DNA of 64,000 nucleotides from Cyclobacterium sp. 1_MG-2023. Lineage in GTDB: Bacteria; Bacteroidota; Bacteroidia; Cytophagales; Cyclobacteriaceae. The stretch covers positions 62,001-126,000 of the forward strand of contig NZ_JAUOPC010000004.1 of the NCBI RefSeq assembly GCF_030546805.1, read 5' to 3'. The notes beneath the pieces were generated by a model, which was not told the origin of the DNA, ran no database searches, and was given only the letters and a program-made list of their open reading frames with translations. Position 1 is the stretch's first letter; each line of letters opens with the position of its first letter. The position numbers were made by a program, and so were the translations under genes. Positions 17,184 through 26,617 of this stretch are shown one piece after another.

Positions 17184-18866
17184 TTATTTTAGCAGCAGTG
17201 CTTCTTTTATCATTTTCAGGGTATTGGTATTGGTTTCACTGTCACACTTTATCTCCAGTAGTTTTGGATTTAGGGACTTGTCGAAAAATGTTTGCAGTCC
17301 GGATTGTAATTCATCCCTACTTTTTACTTTCTGGTATTGGAAGTTAAATTCATCCGCCAAATGTTTACCATCCAGTTTTTGTTTGGTTTCAAAATATTCA
17401 TCCAATTCGGGCAATTTGGAAGGCCCATCGATCATTCGGAAAATCCCGCCTCCCTGATTATTAAATAGTATAATTCTTAGGTTAGGTAAATTGTATTGGT
17501 GCCAAAATGCATTTCTGTCATAAAAGAAAGCCATGTCTCCAGTAAGGAGCACCACCGGTTCTTTAGTGGTAAATGTGCAACCCACAGCCGTACTGTTTGA
17601 TCCGTCAATTCCACTTGTCCCCCTATTGCAAATAATTTCAAGATCATCTCCACCTAGACCTAAAAAGTTTACATTTCTAACAGCCATGCTATTGGCGATG
17701 TGAAGCTTTGCATAAGCCGGTAGGGCCTGTAGAATTTTCTCTAATGCATTTAATTCCCCAAATGGGGCCATGTTGATTAAGGCTGGTAATTTGGTTTTGA
17801 CAGTTTCGTTTTTATTCAGCCATTCATTTTCAAAGGTAGCCTCCAATATATTGGCTTCTTTGTGAAAGAACTCCAAAAATGTTTTTGGCTTTAGCCTAAT
17901 TATTTGATTCAGATTTTGATAAGTATCAGGAACCAGATCATTTTGTTGTATGTGCCAGTGAGCAATTTTCTGTTTTCTTAAAAACAACTTCAAGGCCTTT
18001 GAAACAATTGACTTTCCAAAGCTAATGATCAACTCCGGAACCATTTGTTCAGTTTGATTGAGTAAAAGTAAGTCATGATGTTGGACTGAGGTTTCCTGAG
18101 CCATATTGCTAATGGCATCAGTAATTACCACGGCTTGGTGGTTTTCAGCAATAGACTTCAGTAAGTCTTTTATCCTACAATCTGGACGCTGTTGGCCCGG
18201 TATAATCAATACCTTTTGAAATTTCTTTAGTTCTGTTTTTAATTGAATGGCACTTTCTTCCCTTAGGAGGGAGGTGGGTTGCTGAAGGTCTAAATCAGCT
18301 TCGAGGTCGGTAAGCTCAAAAGGGTATTGTTCATTTGCTTGGGGATAAAAAGGTTCCCGTAAAGGAATATTGATATGAACCGGCCCCATAGGGAAATCTT
18401 CTGTCCGAATAAGGGCTTCTTTTACGATTCTTTTGGCATGCCATAATTTGTCCGGATGGGATACCTCATCCGGGAAGGTATAGCTGTTTTTGATATGATG
18501 TCCATAGATGTTTTCTTGCCGAATGGTTTGCCCATCCCATTGTTCTATCCATTCTGCAGGTCTGTCAGCAGTCAGCACCAATAAAGGGATTTGCTGGTAA
18601 TAAGCCTCTGCAATGGCCGGGCCGTAATTTAATGCGGCTGAGCCACTGGTGCAAATTAAAACCACAGGCTTGTTTCTTTGCTGGGCCATGCCCATCGCAA
18701 TAAATGCGGCAGAACGTTCATCAGGAATAATTCTGCAATGGATATCTGGATGTCTAATAAAAGCCAAGGAAACTGGTGCACAGCGTGAACCCGGAGAGAG
18801 GATCGCTTCAGTGACACCCTTATTGGCGCAGATAGAAGCTAGGTAGGTAAGGTGCGGAAGTATCAA
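17184..18866 (-). CDS. menD: 2-succinyl-5-enolpyruvyl-6-hydroxy-3-cyclohexene-1-carboxylate synthase
   Basis: 560 residues. MenD uses thiamine diphosphate to join 2-oxoglutarate and isochorismate in menaquinone synthesis. The N-terminal ThDP-activating Glu lies in the D-E-R-S-A-A-F motif, the G-S-R-C-A-P substrate site is near residue 26, and the C-terminal ThDP-binding G-D-M-A-F-F-Y-D ... F-N-N-Q-G-G-G motif is intact. The start lies 2 bases after the stop of the isochorismate synthase gene, so both are translationally linked. Menaquinone is the main quinone in this phylum. Confidence 0.95.
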   Translation of the reverse strand: MILPHLTYLASICANKGVTEAILSPGSRCAPVSLAFIRHPDIHCRIIPDERSAAFIAMGMAQQRNKPVVLICTSGSAALNYGPAIAEAYYQQIPLLVLTADRPAEWIEQWDGQTIRQENIYGHHIKNSYTFPDEVSHPDKLWHAKRIVKEALIRTEDFPMGPVHINIPLREPFYPQANEQYPFELTDLEADLDLQQPTSLLREESAIQLKTELKKFQKVLIIPGQQRPDCRIKDLLKSIAENHQAVVITDAISNMAQETSVQHHDLLLLNQTEQMVPELIISFGKSIVSKALKLFLRKQKIAHWHIQQNDLVPDTYQNLNQIIRLKPKTFLEFFHKEANILEATFENEWLNKNETVKTKLPALINMAPFGELNALEKILQALPAYAKLHIANSMAVRNVNFLGLGGDDLEIICNRGTSGIDGSNSTAVGCTFTTKEPVVLLTGDMAFFYDRNAFWHQYNLPNLRIILFNNQGGGIFRMIDGPSKLPELDEYFETKQKLDGKHLADEFNFQYQKVKSRDELQSGLQTFFDKSLNPKLLEIKCDSETNTNTLKMIKEALLLK

Positions 18867-18868
18867 AA

Positions 18869-20077
18869 TTACTTTACGGTTTTTATAAACTGGCCTATAA
18901 TATTACATTTCAATTCAGTCTCTTCCCATTCTTTTTCCGGTACTGAGTCTTCGGTTATTCCCGCTCCGGCATATAGCCAGGTTTTTTTATTGGCTAATTT
19001 GGCACATCTGAGATTGACGTACAATGTAGTTTCTTCATCCATATTCACAGGCCCTATAAATCCGGAGAAATATGCCCGATCAAAGGATTCTTCCGATTGT
19101 AGAAAATTTAGCGCTTGGTTTTTGGGCATGCCGCAGATGGCTGAGGTAGGATGCAATAATTCCAGCATCACACTTCCTAGTTGGGGGAAGTTTGTCGCTT
19201 TCATATCTACCAAAAATTCAGATTTGAGGTGCAGAAGTCCTCCTGCTATGGTAGTTTTGGGGCCAATTTCTTTGTATTCTCTTAATCGAATCTTTTTAAA
19301 GCAGTCTACAATGTATCGACTGACCAAAGCCTGCTCTTCTATTTCTTTTTGGGTCCAGGCTGCATTCTTTAACGGGTTTTCTCCTTTTGCTTTTTGGGTT
19401 CCGGCCAATGCCATGGTGAAAAATTCATCACCTTTGGTTCTAATCAAAGTTTCAGGACTGGCCCCGATATAAAGTCCCGTTTTTTCACTATAAAAACAAT
19501 TGATAAAGGCATTTGGATAAGCTTCGCAAAGCGAAAGAAAAACAGAAGCCAGGTCGAAATTGTCGGGGAGATCAATGCATTTGATCTTTGCCGGGACAAC
19601 CTTATATAGATCCCCTGACTTAATGGCAGCAATTGCTTTTTCTACAGTACCTAAAAATGCCTCCTTGGAGGTGGAATAGGTATTGGCTTTGCTTGGCGTA
19701 TTGCTGATAAAATTTCTTATTTCTGTAGTAAGTGTCTTAGTATCTGTATGTTCAAATTCCGAAATAATATCAGGCTGTTCTTCATTTCGATTATTATCAT
19801 CCAGATGGATGGCATTATAACTTCCTGCCTTGATATAAATAGGGGAGTGAACCCCTGATGTTTGGAAAGGTTGAACCATAAATCCCGGAGGAAGTTCATC
19901 GAGATCTTTCAAGTTTTCTTCGATCCCATTTTGGTCATCATCTATAATGATTTCAATCTTAGGTGCATTAGGTTTTCTCCAAACTGCTATGGCAGCATTT
20001 TTTCTTAAAGCATTAACAAAAAGGGAAGAGATAAGATGTTCCTTTGATGTGCTAATTTTAGTATTGGTGACTTCCAT
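18869..20077 (-). CDS. menF: Isochorismate synthase
   Basis: 402 residues of the chorismate-binding enzyme family (MenF/EntC/DhbC). It converts chorismate to isochorismate, the MenD substrate. Visible family signs are F-I-N-C-F-Y, the P-E-T-L-I-R motif, the A-L-A-G-T motif, the H-P-T-S-A-I-C-G-M-P signature and a C-terminal A-G-A-G-I-T segment. It sits directly between menD and a hotdog thioesterase gene, which fits menaquinone rather than siderophore synthesis. Confidence 0.93.
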   Translation of the reverse strand: MEVTNTKISTSKEHLISSLFVNALRKNAAIAVWRKPNAPKIEIIIDDDQNGIEENLKDLDELPPGFMVQPFQTSGVHSPIYIKAGSYNAIHLDDNNRNEEQPDIISEFEHTDTKTLTTEIRNFISNTPSKANTYSTSKEAFLGTVEKAIAAIKSGDLYKVVPAKIKCIDLPDNFDLASVFLSLCEAYPNAFINCFYSEKTGLYIGASPETLIRTKGDEFFTMALAGTQKAKGENPLKNAAWTQKEIEEQALVSRYIVDCFKKIRLREYKEIGPKTTIAGGLLHLKSEFLVDMKATNFPQLGSVMLELLHPTSAICGMPKNQALNFLQSEESFDRAYFSGFIGPVNMDEETTLYVNLRCAKLANKKTWLYAGAGITEDSVPEKEWEETELKCNIIGQFIKTVK

Positions 20078-20082
20078 AAAAT

Positions 20083-20502
20083 TTACTTCTGTAATATAGC
20101 CATGGTGATTCGGCTAATGCAGGAGAGTTTTCCTTTGTTATCAGTAATTTTAATTTCCCAAACCTGGGTTTTTCTCCCAATGTGCAGAGGAGTAGCTCTC
20201 CCCAATACCTTTCCCTCCTTTACCGCTCTGAGGTGATTGGCATTTATTTCCAGTCCTACCGCATAATGGGTGTCTAAGTTTAGGGTAAGTATTGCAGCAA
20301 TTGAACCTAAGGTTTCTGCCAGCACCACATTTGCCCCACCATGTAACAAACCCATGGGTTGTTTGGTTTTATTGTTTACAGGCATTTCTGCTTCGAGGAA
20401 ATCGTCACCAATTTTTGTGAAATTAATTTCCAGAAAGCCGGGCATATTGTCCTTTCCCATTTGATTTATAAAATCAAGGTCGGGTTTTTTACTAAATACC
20501 AT
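20083..20502 (-). CDS. Hotdog-fold thioesterase (PaaI-like; possible DHNA-CoA thioesterase)
   Basis: 139 residues with a hotdog fold: L-L-H-G-G-A-N-V-V-L-A-E-T-L-G-S holds the catalytic Glu, and N-A-N-H-L-R plus K-V-L-G-R-A-T-P-L-H-I-G-R-K are typical of the YdiI/PaaI branch. It is the first gene of a tight operon with menF (5-base gap) and menD. This context suggests the step that hydrolyses 1,4-dihydroxy-2-naphthoyl-CoA in menaquinone synthesis; general acyl-CoA clean-up is the alternative. Confidence 0.87.
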   Translation of the reverse strand: MVFSKKPDLDFINQMGKDNMPGFLEINFTKIGDDFLEAEMPVNNKTKQPMGLLHGGANVVLAETLGSIAAILTLNLDTHYAVGLEINANHLRAVKEGKVLGRATPLHIGRKTQVWEIKITDNKGKLSCISRITMAILQK

Positions 20503-20555
20503 GTTATGTGGGATAAAATTTTTTTCTTTGAACCTTGAACCAAAATTAAGGAATC

Positions 20556-21179
20556 TTGAGCACTAAAAAAATATATGTAGTAAGGCATGGGCAAACAGAT
20601 TACAACCTGAAAGGAGTTGTGCAAGGTAGTGGCATCGATGCCCCTATTAATGCCACCGGTAAAAAACAAGCTGCTGCGTTTTATGAAAATTTTAAAAATG
20701 TACCTTTTGACCATATTTATCACTCCGGACTTATACGAACAAAGCAGTCTATTGCTCAATTCTTAAAGCCGGAAATTTACCAGGAACAGCTGTTGGATTT
20801 GAATGAGATATCTTGGGGGAATTATGAAGGCTTGCCTATGGACCAAGAGGAAAACCAATATTATGTAAATATGCTCCAAAGATGGTCTACCGGAGAGCTG
20901 GATTTTAAAATTGAGGGAGGGGAATCTCCAAAACAAGTGGCCATTAGATTAAAACGTGCTTTTGATCATATACTTAAAACCGGTGGAAAAAATATCCTTG
21001 TTTGTATGCATGGCAGGGCCATTAGGATATTAATGACCGTAGTGCTGGGTTATGATCTAAGGTATATGGATGTGTTCAGACATGAAAATCTCTGTTGCTA
21101 TTTGTTGGAGGAAAGGGAAGATGGTAAGGTTTATTTGGACAGCTACCATCCTTCACCACTAACGATGAAAGAATTATAA
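20556..21179 (+). CDS. Histidine phosphatase family protein (phosphoglycerate-mutase-like)
   Basis: 207 residues with the R-H-G-Q-T-D phosphohistidine motif at residues 10-15, the H-S-G-L-x-R-T segment, and the second catalytic histidine in C-M-H-G-R. The start is TTG; no ATG is available nearby and the motif is too close to the N-terminus for a later start. An AAGGA lies just upstream. The family includes CobC-type alpha-ribazole phosphatases and broad phosphatases; no cobalamin genes are nearby, so the substrate is open. Its 3' end overlaps the convergent gene by 6 bases. Confidence 0.9.
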   Translation: MSTKKIYVVRHGQTDYNLKGVVQGSGIDAPINATGKKQAAAFYENFKNVPFDHIYHSGLIRTKQSIAQFLKPEIYQEQLLDLNEISWGNYEGLPMDQEENQYYVNMLQRWSTGELDFKIEGGESPKQVAIRLKRAFDHILKTGGKNILVCMHGRAIRILMTVVLGYDLRYMDVFRHENLCCYLLEEREDGKVYLDSYHPSPLTMKEL

Positions 21180-21584
21180 GTTAAGCTTTATCAGAGGACT
21201 ATTGACGTCCTCTTGGTTTTCTTTGGTCTCACTAAGGAGGGATTTGAAGTTCCTTTTACTCGCTTCCATATCAATGATCCTAAAAGCGATTTGTTCTAGA
21301 GGTAACTCTTTGTTGTCAGAAACTTTTATAATGGACTGACCCATATCACAGACTGTCCAGTCAGCAAATGGAACCGTTACAATTAATGCTGTCTCAGAGT
21401 TACCGGTGTAAAGTTTGGTTTCAAAAATACTGGAGATATTCAATTCCATGAGACCCAAACTGGCTTCATGGTGTGCTAGCTCAGCCCTATCAAAAATAAT
21501 CAAGAAGGTTTTGTCCGATCTCTCTTTTCCAAAAGAAAGAACCCCGATCATACTGGCCAGAAAAAACAAAATTACCTTTTTCAT
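21174..21584 (-). CDS. Hypothetical secreted protein
   Basis: 136 residues with a signal peptide (cleavage near residues 18-20, LSFGK). The mature part is beta-rich with alternating hydrophobic strands (K-T-F-L-I-I-F, A-L-I-V-T-V). No recognised family. The 3' end overlaps the convergent phosphatase gene by 6 bases. Confidence 0.6.
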   Translation of the reverse strand: MKKVILFFLASMIGVLSFGKERSDKTFLIIFDRAELAHHEASLGLMELNISSIFETKLYTGNSETALIVTVPFADWTVCDMGQSIIKVSDNKELPLEQIAFRIIDMEASKRNFKSLLSETKENQEDVNSPLIKLNL

Positions 21585-21646
21585 AGATGCGTAATATATA
21601 TAATATAGATTTACGAATCAACAGTGAAAATGGATTATGTCAAAAA

Positions 21647-21675
21647 AAAATCCGGAAACTTTATTTCCGGATTTT
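21647..21675 (-). terminator. Intrinsic terminator of the zinc-ribbon/Nif3 operon
   Basis: Perfect 12-bp stem AAAATCCGGAAA / TTTCCGGATTTT with a 5-base loop. On the minus strand it runs into nine T, directly after the stop of the zinc-ribbon gene. Confidence 0.9.
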
Positions 21676-21682
21676 AATATTT

Positions 21683-22450
21683 TTATTTTTTGCTTCTTTT
21701 TCTTTTCGGTTTTGGCTCTTCGACGATTTCGTCTTCCACCCCTGCAAGAATTCTTCCACAATGTTCACAAACTATTATTTTTTTCCTTTCCCTGATCTCA
21801 GCTTGTCTTTGAGGGGGAACAATATTGAAACAACCTCCGCAAGCACCACGTTTCACCAATACTACGGCCAAACCGTTCTTTGCATTGACTCTAATTTTGT
21901 CGTAAGATTTGATCAATCGGTCTTCTACCTTTTTGGCAGCTTTCTCCCTGTCGTTCCTAAGCTTTTTCTCTTCGTTTTCGCTTTCAGAGACAATGGTATC
22001 CAGTTCCCCTTTCTTTTGATCAAGGTCTTTTTGCCTGTCTTTTAAGATTTCGTTAAGATCCGCGATATCTTTTTCCTTATTCTCAATTCTTACTTGAGTC
22101 TCGGTTATTTTCTTTTTGGATACTTGGATTTCTAGATCCTGCAATTCCAATTCTTTGGTGATTGCATCATACTCCCTGTTATTCCGAACATTCATTTGCT
22201 GATCTTGGTATTTTTTGATCAGTTTTTCGGAATCTTTTATGGCATCTTTATACTTTTTGATTTCATCCTCCATTGAGGATATATCAGTATTAAATTTGCT
22301 TAAACGGGTTTCGTATCCTATTATTTCATCCTCTAAATCCTGGACTTCCTCAGGAAGAGCTCCCCTCACCTTAAAAATTGCATCAAGACGGGAATCGATA
22401 TTTTGTAAGTTGAGAATTGCTTCTAATTTCTGTGCGACTGGACTTTCCAT
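21683..22450 (-). CDS. C4-type zinc-ribbon, coiled-coil protein (DUF164/zf-RING_7 family)
   Basis: 255 residues. A long antiparallel coiled coil (about residues 20-170, rich in Glu, Lys and Asp) ends in a zinc ribbon with the cysteine pairs C-G-G-C and C-E-H-C about 26 residues apart, then a Lys/Arg-rich tail (KPKRKRSKK). The family is likely a nucleic-acid-binding or ribosome-linked factor; function is not settled. It starts 3 bases after the Nif3-like gene, and the same pairing is seen in other bacteria. Confidence 0.9.
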   Translation of the reverse strand: MESPVAQKLEAILNLQNIDSRLDAIFKVRGALPEEVQDLEDEIIGYETRLSKFNTDISSMEDEIKKYKDAIKDSEKLIKKYQDQQMNVRNNREYDAITKELELQDLEIQVSKKKITETQVRIENKEKDIADLNEILKDRQKDLDQKKGELDTIVSESENEEKKLRNDREKAAKKVEDRLIKSYDKIRVNAKNGLAVVLVKRGACGGCFNIVPPQRQAEIRERKKIIVCEHCGRILAGVEDEIVEEPKPKRKRSKK

Positions 22451-22453
22451 GTA

Positions 22454-23554
22454 CTATAGGTAACTTATAGGATTTGTAATTACATTTGTCAAATAGGTTG
22501 CAATATTACTAAATTTTCGTGACAATATATCTTTTAAAAGTTCTTTTGTATAAATTTCGCTTTCATAATGTCCTATGTCTGTCAATAGAATACTGTTTTC
22601 TGCATCAAAGAACTCATGGTACTTTATATCTGAGGTGATAAAAACATCGGCTCCGGATCTTTTGGCCTGATTTAAAAGAAATACCCCTGCACCCCCACAA
22701 ACGGCTATTTTCTCTACTTTTTTGTTCGATATGGCGGTGTGTTTTAGCACCTTTAGGTTCATTGAGGACTTGAGATAAAACAAAAAATCTTTACCTTCCA
22801 ATGGTTCGGGCAATCTTCCAATCATACCTGAACCTACATCCTGATTTTTATTTTCCAACACCTGGAGGTAATAAGCAACTTCCTCATAAGGATGGACATT
22901 TTTTAAGGTTTGGATGATCTTATGTTCCAGATGGCTTGGAAAAATTAATTCTACACGTGTTTCTTCCACAGAAGTCAATTTTCCTTTTTCGCCAATGGTT
23001 GGGTCTGCAGCTTCTTTGGGAAGAAAACTTCCTGTGCCCTCTGATTTAAAACTACAATTGGAGTAATTCCCAATATTTCCGGCACCAGCTTCAAATAATT
23101 CATTTAAAACGGCATCTTCCTCACCTTTGGGTATAAAGGTGGTTAGCTTGGTGACAATGCCTTTTTTAGGGGCTAGAATTTGAGGGTTTAACAAACCTAT
23201 TTTTTCAGCTATCTTCCGATTAACCCCTTGGCTTACAGCATCTAGATTCGTATGGATTGCATAGATGGCGATGTCGTTTTTGATGGCGGCTATTACCGTT
23301 CGCTCAACATAGTTTTTACCTGTCAATTGCTTTAATCCTCCGAAAACAATAGGGTGGTGGGCAACAATAAGATTGCACTTTTTTTCAATTGCTTCCTGAA
23401 CCACTTCCTCTGTCACATCAAGTGAACAAATGATGCCTTTTACTTCTGCCTGCGCATCACCAACAATTAATCCCGCATTGTCATAACTTTCCTGATAGGC
23501 TGTTGGTGCTAGGTTTTCCAGATAAGTTATGATATCCTTAATCAAATAAACCAT
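22454..23554 (-). CDS. Nif3-like dinuclear metal centre protein (YqfO type)
   Basis: 366 residues, the longer YqfO-type form with a CutA1-like domain inserted (about residues 125-235) between the two Nif3 halves. Metal ligands are seen in A-H-H-P-I-V-F-G and I-H-T-N-L-D-A, and in the C-terminal D-I-G-H-Y-E-S-E motif. It forms hexamers in known structures; assignments as GTP cyclohydrolase I type 2 are disputed. First gene of an operon with the zinc-ribbon gene, divergent from lpxK with 44 bases between starts. Confidence 0.92.
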   Translation of the reverse strand: MVYLIKDIITYLENLAPTAYQESYDNAGLIVGDAQAEVKGIICSLDVTEEVVQEAIEKKCNLIVAHHPIVFGGLKQLTGKNYVERTVIAAIKNDIAIYAIHTNLDAVSQGVNRKIAEKIGLLNPQILAPKKGIVTKLTTFIPKGEEDAVLNELFEAGAGNIGNYSNCSFKSEGTGSFLPKEAADPTIGEKGKLTSVEETRVELIFPSHLEHKIIQTLKNVHPYEEVAYYLQVLENKNQDVGSGMIGRLPEPLEGKDFLFYLKSSMNLKVLKHTAISNKKVEKIAVCGGAGVFLLNQAKRSGADVFITSDIKYHEFFDAENSILLTDIGHYESEIYTKELLKDILSRKFSNIATYLTNVITNPISYL

Positions 23555-23598
23555 ATATTTGCTTTCGTTTTATTCTCAAAACTACAAAAAAAACACCA

Positions 23599-24669
23599 AT
23601 GCGTTTTGTTGATTTTTTACTGTTTCCTTTTGCTCTAATCTATGATGGGGCCACTGCATTGAGAAACAGGATGTTTGACGTCGGCCTTAAAAAAAGTCAA
23701 CCTTTCGAGGTGCCAACAATTGTAGTAGGAAATTTAGCTGTGGGGGGAACAGGTAAAACGCCTTTTGTTGAGTTTTTGCTCAACAGGCTTTCTGGTAAAT
23801 TTCATTTGAGTGTTTTGAGTAGGGGCTATGGAAGGAAAACTCTTGGCTACAAATTGGCCACAGAAGATTGTTCTCCGGAAGAAATTGGTGATGAACCATT
23901 TCAGATTTATTCAAAATATAAAAACAAGGTTTGCGTTGCTGTAGGGGAAGAGAGAATCTTGGCCATCCCGATGATTCTTGCAGGAAACCCGGAAGTGGAG
24001 GCCATTGTACTTGATGATGCCTTTCAGCACAGGTACCTTTTGGCAGATCTCAATATAATGTTGACTACTTATCAAAGGCCCTTTTTCTCAGACTATCTTT
24101 TACCGGTGGGAAGATTGAGAGAAGGGAGAGTAAATATTAATAGGGCGGATATTATTGTGGTTACTAAATGTCCACAAAATTTATCAGAGCAAAAGAAGAA
24201 CGATTACAAAACAAAAACCTCGGCCTACCTGAATTCAGCAAAGCCGATTTACTTTGCAGGGCTTAAATATGGCGAACCTTATACTTTGGTGAAAGAAGAT
24301 GTGACGCTGAGAGACAATATTATTTTGGTGACAGGTATAGTAGATCCAGAACCTATTCGTTTAGCTTTAGAGGGCAAAGGCAAAAGAGTGCTTGAAATAT
24401 TGGCTTTTCCAGATCATCATGCTTATAAAGCCCAGGATATGGAAAGGATCACAGAAATTTATAGGAAACATTCTGCGAAAAGCGTATCGATTTTGACTAC
24501 AGAAAAAGATGCTGTAAAATTGAAGGACAATAAATTGTTAGAAATGATAAAGGGTATTCCTGTTTTTGTCCTGCCTGTGGAAATAGAAATGACATTAAAT
24601 GAAGAAGAACAACTCTTAAATAGGGTTGAAAGCTTGATTATTAATAAAAATGCTGAAAGTGAAATTTAA
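23599..24669 (+). CDS. lpxK: Tetraacyldisaccharide 4'-kinase
   Basis: 356 residues. LpxK phosphorylates the 4' position of the lipid A disaccharide precursor at the inner face of the inner membrane. The N-terminal amphipathic/hydrophobic helix is followed by the P-loop G-G-T-G-K-T-P (about residue 50) and the family motifs S-R-G-Y-G-R-K, L-D-D-A-F-Q-H-R and F-P-D-H-H. The last 20 bases overlap the start of the porin gene in another frame, so the two are coupled. Confidence 0.95.
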   Translation: MRFVDFLLFPFALIYDGATALRNRMFDVGLKKSQPFEVPTIVVGNLAVGGTGKTPFVEFLLNRLSGKFHLSVLSRGYGRKTLGYKLATEDCSPEEIGDEPFQIYSKYKNKVCVAVGEERILAIPMILAGNPEVEAIVLDDAFQHRYLLADLNIMLTTYQRPFFSDYLLPVGRLREGRVNINRADIIVVTKCPQNLSEQKKNDYKTKTSAYLNSAKPIYFAGLKYGEPYTLVKEDVTLRDNIILVTGIVDPEPIRLALEGKGKRVLEILAFPDHHAYKAQDMERITEIYRKHSAKSVSILTTEKDAVKLKDNKLLEMIKGIPVFVLPVEIEMTLNEEEQLLNRVESLIINKNAESEI

Positions 24670-26608
24670 CCTGAAACTCTTCTTCGCACTTTTAGGAGTA
24701 ACTTTTTTGTTATCGGCTCCGGTATTGGCTCAGCAACAAAGGCCCAATGCACCGCTTACGGAAGAAGAAAAGAATGAGAAGAGTGAAAATGCCATGAAAT
24801 CAGGTTTACTTGATGATTCCACTAAAATGGTTTACGGTCCTAGAACTTCTCTTTATTACTATGAGAAATTTGTCAAAAACAATACATTTAAAAAACTGGA
24901 GCTGGATACCTCCCTTACGGGGTTTCATAATTATGAGGCGGTGGCCAATACCTGGTATAAATACCAAGACCTAGGCAATTTAGGAACTGCCGCCAGACCA
25001 GTTTTTTATGAGGTTCCCGTTCAAATTGGTAGAACCTCAGGCTTCCATGCATATGATTTATACCATAATTCACCTGACAGTATAAAGTATTATGATACCA
25101 AATCTCCCCATACCAAGATTGAAGCATTTTTTGGGGGAGGGAATCGCAATAAATTGGATGTAGGTTTTACCAGAAATATCAAACCCAATTGGAACGTTGG
25201 AATTGCTTATCATACCATTAGGGCTACCAAAACCCTAAACCCTACCACAAGAGATGACCACAACGTGGTCAATGATTCTTACGAAATCCATACCAATTAC
25301 AAATCTGAAAATGGAAAGTATTTTTTGCTGGCCAATATTACCAGAATGAAACATAACGTTAATGAACAGGGTGGGATTATCCCTCCTGATGTTGACACCA
25401 CCTCCCTTTATTTTACCTATGAAGATGCTAAGGTTTGGCTGAGTAATTCCCAAGCGGTTGACCTAAGACAGAATTACCACCTCTATCATGAATATGAGAT
25501 ATTAAAAGGTTGGCAAGCTTATCACATTTTTGATAAGGCAAAGCAGGCGGTCACCTTTGTTGCTGATTTAGAAACTTCTGATGCTGATTTTTTTAACGAT
25601 AATCGATACAATTCTGATAATGAAGACAATCCCTACAGTATAGAAGAAACGACCAACAACCACAGTCATTTTTCGGAATGGAAAAATGAAGTAGGATTTA
25701 AAGGTGACTTTGGTCCTGTTTACTATAATGCATTCTTGAAATTCCGGACCGGTCGAATGGCGAGTCGTTTTTTTAACTCCAATAATTCCTTTAATGAATT
25801 GTCTCTTGGGGGAGCCTTGAGGGGTGAAATTAATGAAAATTGGATTTTTGAAGCTGAGGGAGAATACCTTATCCCTGATGGATACAGAGTAAAAGGATTG
25901 TTTAAATCTCCATATCTGGATGTTAGTTATACCAAGGCCCTATACAAGCCAAATATGATGCAACAGCAGTACAGTGGCAATCATTATAGGTGGGAAAATG
26001 ATTTTTCAAGTACCGGTGTGGACCAAATTAAAGGGACACTAAAAGGGGATTTTAAAAATTATAGAATCAGGCCGAATATAACCATCAATAGAATTAACAA
26101 TTATATTTTTTATAACCAAGAAATGGTGCCCGAACAAATTTCTTCAGAAGCTTTTATGGTGATTCCCGGATTAGAGTCTCATTTGGTTTTTGCTGGGAAA
26201 TTTCACTGGCAATCGGAAGCTTATTATACCTTGATTACCGGGGAAGCAGCTGATAAATTCCGTATCCCGGAATTGTTTGTCAATACCAGGATATTCTTTG
26301 ACGGGCCTTTATTCGATGATCACGTATATGTTCAACTGGGAATTGAAGGTCGATATAGAAGTGACAATTATGCACCCGCTTATATGCCGGCAACACAGCA
26401 ATTTTACCTACAGGATAATTTTAATGTATATGCTTATCCCGTGGCCGATGCCTTTTTAAATTTTAGAATTAATAGAACGAGGGTATTGTTTAGGTACAAC
26501 CATTTGAATGCCGGACAAATGTCTAATGACGGCTATTTTGTTACCCCAGATTTTACCGGATTGAAGGGTACATTGGACCTTGGTATAAGTTGGTATTTCT
26601 TTGATTAA
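24650..26608 (+). CDS. Putative outer-membrane porin
   Basis: 652 residues with a signal peptide (cleavage near VLAQQ, residues 26-28). The body has the alternating aromatic pattern of an outer-membrane beta-barrel and ends in the typical terminal strand (I-S-W-Y-F-F-D). It resembles the Bacteroidota putative porin family that is often next to lpxK or tRNA-modification genes. It overlaps lpxK by 20 bases and precedes miaE by 9 bases. Substrate unknown. Confidence 0.85.
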   Translation: MLKVKFNLKLFFALLGVTFLLSAPVLAQQQRPNAPLTEEEKNEKSENAMKSGLLDDSTKMVYGPRTSLYYYEKFVKNNTFKKLELDTSLTGFHNYEAVANTWYKYQDLGNLGTAARPVFYEVPVQIGRTSGFHAYDLYHNSPDSIKYYDTKSPHTKIEAFFGGGNRNKLDVGFTRNIKPNWNVGIAYHTIRATKTLNPTTRDDHNVVNDSYEIHTNYKSENGKYFLLANITRMKHNVNEQGGIIPPDVDTTSLYFTYEDAKVWLSNSQAVDLRQNYHLYHEYEILKGWQAYHIFDKAKQAVTFVADLETSDADFFNDNRYNSDNEDNPYSIEETTNNHSHFSEWKNEVGFKGDFGPVYYNAFLKFRTGRMASRFFNSNNSFNELSLGGALRGEINENWIFEAEGEYLIPDGYRVKGLFKSPYLDVSYTKALYKPNMMQQQYSGNHYRWENDFSSTGVDQIKGTLKGDFKNYRIRPNITINRINNYIFYNQEMVPEQISSEAFMVIPGLESHLVFAGKFHWQSEAYYTLITGEAADKFRIPELFVNTRIFFDGPLFDDHVYVQLGIEGRYRSDNYAPAYMPATQQFYLQDNFNVYAYPVADAFLNFRINRTRVLFRYNHLNAGQMSNDGYFVTPDFTGLKGTLDLGISWYFFD

Positions 26609-26617
26609 TTAGCAAAT

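Noticed and set aside
18852-19472. 206-codon plus-strand frame opposite menF
   Set aside because: The menF motifs are on the other strand and menD follows directly; the frame is a shadow.
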